Assembly: GCA_037176845.1 (NCBI GenBank)
Contig: JAYKXP010000242.1
Coordinates: 1 to 49,647, forward strand
Source: Paramarasmius palmivorus
Lineage: Eukaryota > Basidiomycota > Agaricomycetes > Agaricales > Marasmiaceae
Reading direction: 5' to 3'
DNA length: 49,647 nt
The notes beneath the pieces were generated by a model, which was not told where the DNA came from, did not search any database, and worked only from the letters and a program-made list of their open reading frames with translations. Shown one piece after another: positions 33,526-45,063 of this stretch. Made by a program: the position numbers and the translations under genes. How positions within the stretch are numbered: position 1 is the first letter of the stretch; each line of letters starts with the position of its first letter.

Positions 33526-33586
33526 AGCGAGGCATATACCACGCGAACACCGCAAACCCAAAGCCTCACTCGAAGTCTTCTGAACC

Positions 33587-33889
33587 ATGCATTTCAAATT
33601 CTTCGTTCCAATCCTTACTCTCGCCCTGGCTTGTATCGCGGCTCCGTTGAATGTTGAGGTTACGAAGCGTGAGGTAGGACAACATTTGACTATGTGTCTT
33701 AGATATGCTGAAATCCACGTTAGCCTGAAGCTGTCGCTGGCTTGATTGAGGTTCGCTTTGATCATCAGACCTGGGGGAAGCGCAATGAAGTATGAACATG
33801 TACTTTACAAAATCAACAAGTTTTACTTACAATTTTCCTAGGCTGTCCCCAGGTCGGACTGTGGACCGAATCCTCACGCTAATTGTTGA
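33587..33889 (+). CDS. Secreted peptide precursor with Kex2-type sites
   Basis: Exons 33587-33673, 33724-33789 and 33842-33889 join without phase break across introns of 50 and 52 bp (GTAGGA...TTAG and GTATGA...CCTAG). The product has 66 residues. MHFKFFVPILTLALACIAAP is a clear signal peptide, with cleavage likely after residue 19. Lys-Arg pairs at 27-28 and 47-48 frame a 20-residue segment, EPEAVAGLIEVRFDHQTWGK, followed by a C-terminal part, SDCGPNPHANC, with two cysteines that could form a ring. The layout (signal peptide, short pro-region, dibasic sites) is that of a Kex2-processed signalling or effector peptide, or a cyclic-peptide precursor. No CaaX end is present, so it is not a standard basidiomycete pheromone. 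Confidence 0.65.
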
Positions 33890-34034
33890 TTTCTTCCGTT
33901 ACATGCAGCGATCATTGGGAGGAGCTGGGCTACGAGGCGCAATGGAGGCGGAGAGTTTGCTATCACAAGTCACGAATTTTCATTCAAAGATGTTACACCA
34001 ATACAAATGCTAAGTCAGACAAAAACTGTCGCGC
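33890..34034. other. Short intergenic gap between peptide gene and P4
   Basis: The peptide gene and P4 converge here with about 145 bp between their stops. No other feature was seen. Confidence 0.5.
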
Positions 34035-36204
34035 TCATTGACTGGTATCATGCCTCAATGGTGATGTGTATGGAAACATCGAACGATTTTTCTGTATCCA
34101 TTGCATCCTCGTTCGGAAGCGCGACGATAATATAGACGGCCGCTGTTCTTTGACAGATTCTAATAGTAAACAATGAGACAAGAATCAACAGGTAAAGATC
34201 TCACTTACCCTGGACTTCTTCAAACCGACCTCTATCTCCATCAATTTCCAGCAACGGTAGATTGAACGATTCTGCAACATTCATCGTCGCAGGATCAAAC
34301 CCCTTCAGCGCGTAAAGCATCTCAATCGTCCGGTAAACATCACAATCCCACCAATGATGATTGATGCGAACGGTAAGCCTGAAAATCGGGAGACCTAGAG
34401 AATGCCGAAGGTTCGGCGACATCTCTTCCGACCCGAATGCATCCAACGACCAGAAGTACTTTGGTCTCCGCATCCAGGAATTCCATATGCGCTTGTCATC
34501 GGCAGGTCGAGGGACCAGTCGGACGAAGAAATATACGGGCGTACTGTCAACAATGTCACCTGTGTTCGAATGCGACCTGCATCTGCAATGTTGACAGTAG
34601 AACCCGATCCAGAAGTCTTGAAAAATAGCTGCTCGATATTGTCAATGACGATATTCACGTAGATAATGCGAGAACTCACAATATTCCGACCGCTCATCTT
34701 CTTGTGTTCGAAGAGAGCTGAAAATGCGATGCGCTTGCAACAGCCACGCATCACATAGCGCAATGGCATCCTCCGCAGGAAGGAGGTCGTATGCCACCGC
34801 GAACCAATGAAGATTCCGCATCCTCGATAACGTCGAGGTGAACCTAACCCCCTTAGTCAGCCTCAAGTACCATCCTTTGATCACCAGAACTCACCGTACG
34901 GATCCATCATCCAGGACCTTCTTCTCCTGCATGACTTCTCTTATACTACCCTGAAGCCTCGACTGCCCATAGTACCAATCCTCATTATCTCCTGGCCACC
35001 GAGCGACGACATCTTGGTTGTCTCGTCGATGAATCGTACCTGGTAAAGACGACAGCAGGTTCACACCGTCCTCGAAGCTCGCGGGCTTTTGAGTGAGTTT
35101 CCACTGCCACCCGATACCGCGTAAGATGTCTCGAGCAGGAAGAAGTTGCGTTAGGTACTCCAGGACGATGTTAGGGTCGTGATAGGCCTTGAGAGGTAGG
35201 AAAGGTCGATCGTCCGAAGGCGTGGCGTTTGACCTCAAACCGAAGATGTGTAGCGGCCACTCATCTGGTAACGATTTGTTGACGAAAGGTCCTTTGCGTA
35301 GTGCACCAGAATGCGGCTCAATCCAGATTTCATTGAGTGCCTGCGTAATCTGTCAGCATGAACCCAGGATTTCAAGAGATCCTTCATACCATTGGGCCGT
35401 TCTCGGACATGCGAGTTGCGTCAAACTGCGTGTGTGGTTGAGGTTCAGGACGTTGGTTTCCAAGATTGAATGCATACCTGATATTCGACATAAGCGCGAA
35501 GAATCGGCGAGAATTTGTTGTTCTCGAGTATGTTTGCGATTGGAACAGGAGCTGAAAATTTGTGGGTCAATAAAGCCAACAACCGAGTTTTTAATCACTC
35601 ACCGTCGTAGAAAACCAGCGCAGGTAGCTTGTTCCAGTCGTTATAGCCAAACAACTGCACAGAATTGACGTTCCTTGACGTCCATAATCAGGTAACCACT
35701 CGGAATTGACAGAACAGAAGTACTCACTTCTTGAGTGAAAACTCTTCAAAGTCCTTTTGATAAGCCTACAGAGATGTTGTCATGTCGTGAACGAGAGAAG
35801 GAAGTGATCATCACTCACCTTAATAGCATCAGGCCCGCGATAACCAACATGCAGGAACTCTGAATCTTCTCCATCGATACGAGCAACACTAACACGGCGC
35901 CGTGCTTTCAAGCTACCCCATTCCTGGTCATCATCTCTCTCAACCACCGTATCCGCAATAGTTCTCTGTAAACAAACTTTCCCCGTCGGGATCATTCGAT
36001 ACTGCGTCATGATAATCGAGCTCAGCCAACAGCATCGAACCAAGGTACTGAACAACGTACCTGTTCCGATTCTGTCTTCTGCTCCTGCTCCGGATGGCCG
36101 CACTGAACCAAATTCCCGTATACACGAGTTATCCGATCTCCTTCGTGAGTCGTGAACTTTCCTCCAGTAATGGTGATATTTGACGAGGACTTGAAAGAAG
36201 CCAT
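34035..36204 (-). CDS. P4: intact, more diverged P-family protein
   Basis: The start at 36202-36204 gives MASFKSSSNITITGGKFTTH. Family features follow in order: EFLHVGYRGPDAIK, AYQKDFEEFSLKK, VQLFGYNDWNKLPALVFYD, IWIEPHSGALRKGPFVN, NEDWYYGQSRLQ, AWLLQAHRIFSSL, TPVYFFVRLVPRPADDK, INHHWWDCDVYRTIEML, and a C-terminal exon RTRMQWIQKNRSM ending at 34035-34037. All introns keep family positions and exons are open. It is the least similar copy, implying an older duplication. The N-terminal motif has GDRITR where others have GDQxN(N/Y). Confidence 0.8.
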
Positions 36205-36399
36205 TGATGATGAGGGGGAGACGAAGGGAGGGACGTGGGGCAGACTGTAGACTGTAGACATTAGACATACTCACACAGCCCTTGACGTAACTGGCGTACT
36301 ATTCGGCACCTAAATTTCTGCCTTTCTTGGGCAAAATTACTGTACTATTTGCGTAATGGGGGATGAACGTTGAACGTTTGAACCATGATGTTAGCTCCA

Positions 36400-38494
36400 C
36401 TTCCCCGACGCCACTGTCCTGTAACCGTTGCAAAGCATTAGTAAAAGCAATGAAAACAATTCACTCAGACTCACCTGGCGACAAGGTAACTCGATCCTCT
36501 GCTGACTCCCTGTCACGAACGTTGAAAGTTATCGGCACGACAGGTCCTTGGAAAGGGATCCCGGAGCGCAAACTATCCGGCTTTCCGTCACGCGAGAAAA
36601 CTTCCCAAACCTCTACATGTAGACCTTGATCGAGATATGCTCATGCCCGTCGGTATTCGTTATTCTAGGCACTAGAAACGTAGACAACCACTTCAATGAG
36701 CACGCGTTCCCTGGAGTGAGATTGACACTATGGCGCACTCACGCAAGACGCCTCTAGCCGTGTATGGTGCACCCAAGGTTTCGAGCCCGTGAATGCCAAA
36801 GTCTCCACTACCAACTCCTATAGCCGAACCCTCGAAGAGTGCTAAGACAACAAGCCGGAGTTAGCACCAGTAACACAGGAAGTACAACGAAAGACGGACG
36901 TACCCGTCATCATCATAGTATTCGATTTCTCCTTCGACCGGCTTGGAGCTCAAAAACACAATAACTTGAAGAAAACAAGCCGGTCAGCGAAAAGAAAACG
37001 CTAGGCTCAGAAGAAACGGGACATACTCTGCCGTCTGCAGGTAAACGTTCTGGTCCTGCTCTCCGGCATCCATACCACCTCCGTACTGAAGATCATATAT
37101 GGCCCTAATCTGTTGAGACAAGAGCCATCCCGAGAAGAATAGAACATACGAAAAGCTGTATGTTGGTATGCCTTTGGGAGTGCTAGTGAAGTGTCGGTGA
37201 GGAACGTTTGGTATCGACGGGGTTCATCCAACCGAGTAACAGACATATGGCATGACTATGAAGATCCCGGAAACCGGAACGGCATTCGGTGCTTTTGGAG
37301 GTTCGCATACCTGTAGACCCTGAACTTGGTATTGCGAACTCATGCCAAGGTTTGTGCGTCAGGACTTGGTTTACAAATTACGCGAATCTCATATCTGATC
37401 TTTCAGTCTTCCAGCGAGATCCATGAGCCTTTCCACTGGCAACATCCTCAATAGAGCAACCATTGTTTGCAAGTCGATGGAACCCCACGCGACCTGGTCG
37501 AGGCTCCCGGTTTGAAGGAAAGGTTGGAATATGGATATGAGAGTGTAAGAAATCAGGATACGAGCCGAAAGTCGCCCTTCTTCGGTACCGAGTCGTTGGA
37601 TAGGTGCTTGCAAAGGCCAGGCTGGCGGTTTATCGACGCTGTAGACGGTGTGGTGTCAATAAAACGCGTACAGAAGTGTAGAAATCAGGTCAAATACAAG
37701 TAAATCCTCAACGACTGACCCTCATTCCACCGCTTCTATAAGCCTCACGCTGTCGGTCCCATCGTGATGTTTGAAGTGCACAAGCTAAGGTGATCGATTG
37801 CTCAAAACGCGTTGGTTGGTCAAATTTGCGGTTACCAATGCGACGATGAGGGTTTGCCCCGGATCCAGAGTGTGAAGATTGGAAGAAAAGGGTGAATGGA
37901 ACCTGCGATGTCCTGAGGATACGCGCAGCGTTCCAGAGTGTAGTGAAATCTGAAACTCTGAAGTTGTCGGATACCTTGCTCGTAATGCGAGGGGTGAGGT
38001 TGACTGGGGAGGTAGAAAAGGAATGCGTAAGTCTTGCGATGGATGGGGGAGCGCAGCTGAAGCATAAGCTATCAATCGGTTTAGCCTTTGTGGAGGATAG
38101 CGCAATGGCTTGAGTTTGGAGATATCGGGAAGGGTGCCGGATCGTCCATAACACGGAACAAAATTCTTGGTGGTGATTTCAAGAATAAATTGGGCTTGTG
38201 CTTGCGTAGGAGGTAGGTATGTGAGCCATGATGAAAAGCGTGAAGAATAATGTACATACCAAATTTTCAGATGGCTGGGGCATGCATCAGGAGTCCAAAT
38301 TTCGGGTCATTCACGCCGAAGTATTCCAGGCGTGTATCGGAACTAAAACTGACGCATGGAGGACCGCAGAGAGATGAGTATGAGTGAGTATATTGGGCAA
38401 GGTGACGGTTGAGGAAAGGAGCGCTGGCAGTCGTCGGGCAGTCCCGATCGGGGAAGAGCCGGTGGAACTCGCTCTTCTTGCTTCCTTCAATCAT
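36400..38494 (-). pseudogene. B4: B-family gene, probably decayed
   Basis: An N-terminal piece starting 38494 (TTASAPFLNRHLAQYTHSY) meets TGA before KFG and a GTATGT donor, matching the first B1 exons, then AQFILEITTKNFV. Further open pieces: QVAWGSIDLQTMVALLRMLP (37.45 kb); a possible fresh start, MSSQYQVQGLQ (37345); YGGGMDAGEQDQNVYLQ; KPVEGEIEYYDDDG; ALFEGSAIGVGSGDFGIHG (36.8 kb); VEVWEVFSRDGKPDSLRSG (36.6 kb). Phases between some pieces do not join, so one or more indels are likely, or two genes lie here. The GSAIGVGSG stretch parallels KGSAWKLG of B2. Confidence 0.4.
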
Positions 38495-38960
38495 CAGCGC
38501 TCAGCGGTGCACCATCGTTTGAGTTTACTCGTCCAGGTCCTACTGATACGATGAATCAACAAACACTGACTATTTCCACTCGACTTCTGAACACGATTCC
38601 TTCCTTTCATCCAGACACCTGACCAGGCTCAACCGAACAAGTTACAACCCCGTCCTTTCCATCTAACGTTCCACCGAGAAACTCGTTACACATGGAACTA
38701 ACACTCAGGTTAAAATCAAGAACTATACCTCTGGCCTTGGTCAATATCAACAGATACCTTCTGGACGAACGAACATGAAAGGTGCGTATTTAAGTCTTTG
38801 TCCCATTCTCTACTAGCTCATAATAATGACATCGCCTAGGACCCAACACGCCCGTCAACCACCACTGATTGAACCGGCATCCTGGAGACTCGATGCGGAG
38901 ATGGAAGGCGAGTAACACAATCTTCGTATCGACGAGATGACGACGTATCGCGTGAAGTGT
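38495..38960 (+). pseudogene. C4: C-family relic
   Basis: The family intron (GTGCGTATTTAAG...ATCGCCTAG, about 38782-38839) is present, preceded by YTSGLGQYQQIPSGRTNMK-like coding and followed by GACCCAACACGCCC, as in C3. No end exon was recognised. It is divergent from B4. Confidence 0.35.
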
Positions 38961-40840
38961 TGAACGGATGTGCATTTCAGGGGAGTTTCATGCCGCAGGA
39001 TATTCGAAGCGATGTACCAATCTTAAAGTCAATGCGGTCTCTCGAATGCGGGGAGTCACTGAAGCCTGAGAGTGTTGTCAAAAGCGAACGACCTGAACAG
39101 TGAGTCAAAGTGCCGCTGCGTCGACGCGTCAACTCCCAAGATAGCGGCCACAAAGTGAGCACATATTCATGTCGTATTCTCAGTACTGCTGGGTTCACTG
39201 CTGGTTATTCTCTACAGTCGGGATTCATTTCATCCCAGAGCGGAAACTAGGGTACCAAAGTATGTTCGATTCGTCTACAGTTGTAACTGGATCGGCAGGT
39301 TGGCTATCACCCGCATTACTCGTATTCGGAGGGGATCGCGCTCGAGTTGAGGTGGAGTAATCGATGTCTGCATACATAGTAGGATTGACCGAGCATGTAG
39401 AAATGCGCCAAACACGAGACGTATCATTTTTCACTTCCTCAAAACGCGGAGTCGCCATCATCCGAGCACTGGGAACCCGAGATGTACAAGATCCAAAGCC
39501 CTTATAGTTGCTCCTAAAGTCTAATACATTCCCAAGGGCCAAATCCCATACCCATACCTTGCTCAAAGTCACGACAGGTACCCGTTTTCTCATCTTATAT
39601 CCCTAGCAATGCGCTCATCATCTCAGAGCAGATCTACACGTTGTGACCCACTTTACTATTCTATCCCAGCAGATTGAGGAATGAGAGGTACGCTTACGGC
39701 TTTTCAACTCATTTTCTTCGCCCTTACGTTTATATGTATACAGGTCTCGGTTCACCATCTACGACGTTATTTAGACTCTTTGGATCCAAATTGCTTCCAC
39801 CGCCTACCATGGTTGAACCTTCAACTACGCAATGCATGCTGAATGCGGAATCATCGACCGTCGAAGCAAGTTTCATAGTCAACCAACCCTCGGAAATTGA
39901 CCATTTGGAACTTGAAGGTACGTGCTTCGTGTAGCACCTTTCTATACTCAACCTTACCGTATACTCTGCGCTGAAATTTTTACTGGCGGAGCACTGCTCG
40001 TCACCGTCATAGACCTGCGGATGTGATCCCGAGTAACAGGCCACCCCTTCGGTAACTGTGTAAGCTATCTCTTTTCCCTGCTCTACTCTATGGTACTGAT
40101 GTGTGCTAGGTGCGTCTGTGAAGGCCATTTGAATGTAGAGGAGAGAATGAATTCCGTGTGGTCCGGTAATTTCAGGAAAGCTTGACTACTCAGGCCCCGG
40201 GCCGTTGTACGATACCGCTTATTGTCAATGGAATCCTATTGTTGCGGATCCCAAAGGACAATAAAGCTATCCGGCGGTAGGCGTATGTACTGTATGATGG
40301 TCCAAAGATTTGCTAAAAATAGTCAGCTACTCAAGAATACAGGTTCCGTGAAGAGTAATCCATTCTCCAAAAGGACTCAGCCGCCGGGCTCTTATTGTTA
40401 TTCTCATCCAGGCACCGACGCAACGGAATTGGGCATCTCGATGATCCGCATTGGCCAGTGCGATAACTGTAAGGGGCAAAACTGAATGGTATTCGAATTT
40501 CCGCTGTTTTTCGGAGGTCAGCACCTTTTACTGCAGCGAGTGGACACTGTTTCTGCAGAAACAACACCCGACAACGATGATGACGGGTTAGCCGAGCAAA
40601 AATAAAGAATCTTTGCTCGACAAAGGTCAAAGGAATTGCTTTGTATGGCAGTCCGGATCGCCTGCCCGGGAGCAATCTTCCCCGCAAACCGAACATCATT
40701 TTTATCTGCTCCTGAATACAGAATCCACTCATTGCAGTGTTTAATGGGCTTACGTCGTTGGCCAAAGGAGTAGTTTTGCCGTAGCCTTTTCGTCATTATT
40801 GTCTTTGCTCTCGGATAGATACCGGACAAGACTTGGGCCC
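38961..40840. other. Unassigned stretch before the tail-anchored gene
   Basis: Several open frames overlap on both strands: a 132-codon minus-strand frame at 39730-40128, an 87-codon plus-strand frame at 40222-40485, and two minus-strand frames over 40331-40952. None has a convincing splice chain, start context or similarity to the cassettes, so none is called. A piece at 39742-39770 (GATGGTGAACCGAGACCTGT) recurs nearly unchanged at 23655-23685. Confidence 0.3.
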
Positions 40841-40844
40841 CGCG

Positions 40845-40851
40845 TATAAAA
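40845..40851 (+). promoter_or_regulatory. TATA box of the tail-anchored protein gene
   Basis: TATAAAA lies 79 bp before the start codon at 40924, in a GC-rich surround. Confidence 0.5.
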
Positions 40852-40923
40852 GCGACGCTCCCAAAGACAGATTTCACCCATCTCCAAAGCCTCTGACTCC
40901 GCCACTCGAGAACACGTTGCCCA

Positions 40924-41548
40924 ATGCCCAATCCAAATTCAAGAACAAGCACTATAAAGTTTTCGTGTATAGAGGACCAGCCAAAAACAAACTCCTTGCC
41001 TTCTCCAAAGTCTCATACTCCGTCACTCGAGAGGACAATGTGTTATACTCGGACTCGAGCCGACAGCGGGAACAATAATGGCAATGCCCCCGCCGGCACA
41101 AGTGCCAGGGCCAGCGACAACAACCTTCGCACTGACGGGGCAAACACTCGACCCGACACCAAGACTGAGAGGTGAGTACCAATCAACTGACAATCTGATG
41201 TTTGTCTGACAATCCGGAACCTAAAGGTCGAAGCTTGAGAATACAACAAGGCGAGCAAAGAGCAAACACTCAGAGGAGGACAGTGCTAGTGAGTTTTTAG
41301 TATGATTGATTGGGGATCCGTCTAATGGTGAATATTTAGAACAACGACAGCCGCAGTTACAGTGGGGCGCGCCATCGAATGGTACGAAGGTGGCGAACCG
41401 GCCCGAGAGTCAAGCCAGTGGTGACTTGGAAAGGCAAACGAGTCAATCACTGCTTGAGCTTTCAAATTCAAGCTCAGCATCTGGAAAGATGGTGGCTATT
41501 TGCATTGTCTTGTGGATCATTGACATGATCATCTTTGGGTACCTTTGA
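40924..41548 (+). CDS. Tail-anchored membrane protein, three exons
   Basis: Exons 40924-41171, 41227-41288 and 41340-41548 join in phase across introns of 55 and 51 bp (GTGAGT...AAAG and GTGAGT...TTAG). The product has 172 residues. A Ser/Asn/Thr/Arg-rich, probably disordered region fills residues 1-150. The protein ends in one hydrophobic segment, MVAICIVLWIIDMIIFGYL, with only the C-terminus beyond it, the plan of a tail-anchored protein (as in SNARE-like or ER/outer-mitochondrial anchors). No SNARE heptad pattern is visible. Part of the 5' untranslated region (40881-40919) is repeated inside the coding region (41002-41040). There is no family assignment; a paralogue was not seen. Confidence 0.6.
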
Positions 41549-42847
41549 AATTCCTTTAGAGCAGTCAAATAGATCTGGGACATTTTCTTCTATCTTCTCC
41601 TTCGGTCCATTTTTGTTTCTTACACATGCACTCACTGGCACCATCTACAGCTTTAGACTCACTGATCAAGCACAATATTTTCACGCTTTCTCTTGCCTTT
41701 TCTTTCGTTCTGTCTCCGTCTTCATATCTTCCCCGTTGATACATGCAATACCTGGAACATTCTAGATACTTCATTGTTGTTACCTTGCTGCAAACGTGAA
41801 ATCTATTATACAAAAAAGAGCAGACTTTTTGGAACTTTCCAGATCGTTTGTCCCAGACATAAAGTACCATAAAAGGCAAAAAGTGGGGCAAGAACAGCGA
41901 AAGCGCAAGAAATTTCTGGAAAAAAATCAGTCTCGGCATCCAGCCGAATCCTTCCCTGCCGATTAATGGAGCAACAGGCAGGTGGAAACTCAACGTTAAT
42001 TAGTACTCAACAACGGGACCACAGCGGGAGACACTGACAGCAAACGGGCGAAAACAGGAACATATACGACAGGCAGCGTAGCTTTGGGAAAATCAATGCA
42101 AAATTACAGCAACCCTGACTTGCCCCCGACAGAGCAAGAAACCAGTACTTGAGAGACGCAACGGAGCACTGACAGCAAATGGGTTTATGACAACCTGAAA
42201 GCCGGGCTGCGAAGAGCCGGCGACGAGCAGCGCGGCTTTGGGTTGAGAGTGCACCCCGGCACCGTGCATAGCACGGGTCAGAGTTCTAGTATTGATGAAT
42301 TGAAGGTAGATCCGCAGAACGGGAGCAAATTTGTCGGGAGATCATCGATCATCTACTATTGACACGACACGACACCTCACGACACTCGTACACACATTGT
42401 GGGCTAGCGGAGATCGCTAGCGGGACGAGCCCGAGGTACGAGCATGCTTGGACCTTAGAAGTTGCGTCGTCCAAGAGCTGATATAGATATGCTGTGTATG
42501 CCGGTTTTTGCTGGACAAAAATTGTCCTAAGCTGTCCGGGAACGTTCCTGCATGGCCGGACCGGGACGGTCCGTGGACGGGAATAGACCCCATCGGACGG
42601 TATTGAACGAGATGAACAATTCATGTGAACTGGTGGGGAGCATAATTGGCCGTAGCACGTAGTTACTAAGTATTTACTGCTATGTATTATGTACGTGTAG
42701 TACTAGCATGGACCCCCTGCTGCTCCGAAATGGAACCACCTGCAGGGTAATCTATCTATCTATCTATTTAACTCGTCAAAAATTGATGAGTCCTCAAGGC
42801 CTCATACCTCGGACTCGTAATTTGATATGTTGAAAACATTGCATTCT
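41549..42847. other. Intergenic region, no supported gene
   Basis: No exon chain was found. Two near copies of CACTGACAGCAAA(C/T)GGG lie at about 42032 and 42167. A 91-codon minus-strand frame at 42349-42624 sits in GC-rich inverted sequence and is not supported. A TCTA microsatellite lies at 42751-42767. Confidence 0.4.
42751..42767. repeat. TCTA microsatellite
   Basis: About four copies of TCTA, just downstream of P5. Confidence 0.85.
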
Positions 42848-45063
42848 TCAGTCAACGCTTGGACCATCCAGTACAATATCATCTAATGATAGTGTTTGAG
42901 TGTGGTTCATAAACTGTGAACGGTGTTCCCGTAGCCATTGAATCCTGTTCTCAAAACTCGGCAGAAGCTTGCACAGCTGAGCTGGTTTCACGGCTACCAC
43001 AGGAATTATGTTATCATCATCATCTTTGAAAAACTCTGCTTCAGCGTACCCTGGAAGGCTAAGGCCACAAAACGTACCATCATCTCCAACTTCTTCAGAA
43101 TGTGGATTGTTACCCTCAACCTCAAGTATTGCAAGGTCAAGAGAATTGGAAAGGTCCATTGATGTGGGATTAAAGCCTTCGTTATGACAGACCATTCGTA
43201 TTACCTCAAAGGCATCACAATCCCACCAGTAATGCACCACCTCAGTGTTGACCCTAAACCCAGGGAGCCCCAGCCTTAGTTGCTGGTTCTCTGACATCTC
43301 CTCTTTCCCAGAGGACTCCAATGACCAGTAATATTTCGTCCCCTTCGCCCAATTATTCCATCTATCTTCGTCGTCAGAGGGGCGGGGGATCGGTCGGATA
43401 AAGAGGTAGATCGGCATTGAGTTGGGAATCCCCATGTATATGTATGGTGCATCCTCGTTCTGTTCGCGTTCAAAGCAAAGCCAAAAGTAACTTAAGATAG
43501 CTGGCAGGTAGCGATTATTACCAGCACTCTGACAAGAAACATCATCGTCTCACAGTATTCCCCCAATACATCCTCTTTGATCCCGAGTTGCCTGAAGATG
43601 GAATAGGCTTGGGACATCCACGAGTTCATCAAGAAGTCCCATATCCTCCCAGGCCGCAAATAGTAGTGCAGCTTGAATGACTTGACGCCTTCAATGACCG
43701 ATTGTTTAAATGTGAACCTATGCTCCAATCAGGCCGAGCACCATGATGGCAATATTTGAGCGTACCTTATCGATCCATCCCGCAGTACAAGGACGTTTTC
43801 TTGCATAACATCAGGAACCTCAAAACGTTCTTTCCAGGGGTCATAATACCATCGCTCTCTGCCTCCCGGAAATCGAGCGATAATCTTCTGAGAAATTCTG
43901 CAATAAACCGTGCCAGGTAGGGATGATAGTACCGTTTTGGTGTCTTGGCTATTCGCAGGCCAGCCCGAAGCTCGTTTGTTGGACCATCCGATTCCCTTAA
44001 TAATATTGCGTGCACACGCAGGGAGAGTGTCGACGAGGTATCGAAAGACGTCGCCAGTGTTGCTGTAAGTCCCAAGTCCCAATGATGGACGATCACTATC
44101 AGGAAGTGCAAGAGCTACCCCAGACCAGACTCGATAAGCGAGATTGGTTGACATATCGACATAGGGTCCTCCGCGTAACTCTCCTGTGCTTGGTCCAACC
44201 CATACTTCACGAAGCTGAAAGATCAATTGGTAGGCATCGGGATCGTAATTTAAGACTTTTGCGGACCGTTAGAGCATCCAATCCTTGCGCTATTGCCAAC
44301 TAAGCAACGTCAAACCGAACCAGAAAAGCAATGCTTAATTCGTACGCACATAAGTGAAATAAATTTGCAAAATAGCAGAAAATCCGTTCCGTTCTATTAT
44401 GTGAGATACCGGCACGAGTGCTGCAAGGTAATATTAGTATATCGACCATAATCAATGATCTTAGTCTCACCATTGTAAAAAACAAGTGCCGGGAAAGCAT
44501 TGCAGTTGATGTAACCAAAAAGCTCTAGCCAGTTGACGTCCCTAAAATCATCATTCTATGAGAACGATGCCCGAATTTAGTAACATTGTACACTCGCTTG
44601 ACACTAGAGAAGGTTTTAAGGTCTTGTTCGTAGGCCTATGCAGATGGTCAATAGTCAACCTCGAACAGCGAAGCGGCGGCAAACACACTTGGATGGCGTC
44701 AGGACCTTTATATTGAACATATAGGAACTCTTCCTCTTTATCTTCATGCTGAATGCTGGCAATGCTGGCAATTCGACAAGCATTGAGGTTTCCCCAACCT
44801 TTCACATCCCATCTCTTGACTGTAGTCTCCGCTATTTTCTTCTTGAGTCGGACCTCCCCCGTCTTTACTTGTCGATACTGAAGCCCGTAACGAAATGAGA
44901 TGGATTGAGTCTCGAACAACCGTGTACATACCTGGTCCAGAGTGGTCGGCATCCGTACCCCTTTACTCGATTCCCCAATAGTGTAGTTATTGTGCTGATC
45001 TCCTGCAACGATCAAGGAAACGCAGCCTTTAATAGTGAGACCAGAGGTTCCTTGGAAGGACAT
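42848..45063 (-). CDS. P5: intact P-family protein with a GC-AG intron
   Basis: The start at 45061-45063 gives MSFQGTSGLTIKGCVSLIVA and GDQHNNY. Then EFLYVQYKGPDAIQ, AYEQDLKTFSSVK, VNWLELFGY...FPALVFY, REVWVGPSTGELRGGPYVDM, RERWYYDPWKERF, SWMSQAYSIFRQL, SMPIYLFIRPIPRPSDDEDR and HYWWDCDAFEVIRM follow, ending with a long terminal exon holding ENRIQWLREHRSQF. The intron after SSVK must begin GC (AA|GCGAGT, near 44595) to keep the frame; sister copies have GT there. All other introns are GT-AG and all exons open. The last exon extends about 25 residues past the ends of P2 and P4. Confidence 0.8.

Noticed and set aside
39730..40128. 132-codon minus-strand ORF with a short match to 23.66 kb
   Set aside because: The match is about 25 bp and there is no splice or start support; it could be a small dispersed repeat.
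40331..40952. Two overlapping 144-codon minus-strand ORFs
   Set aside because: Both overlap the promoter and first exon of the tail-anchored gene on the other strand and show no protein-like motif.
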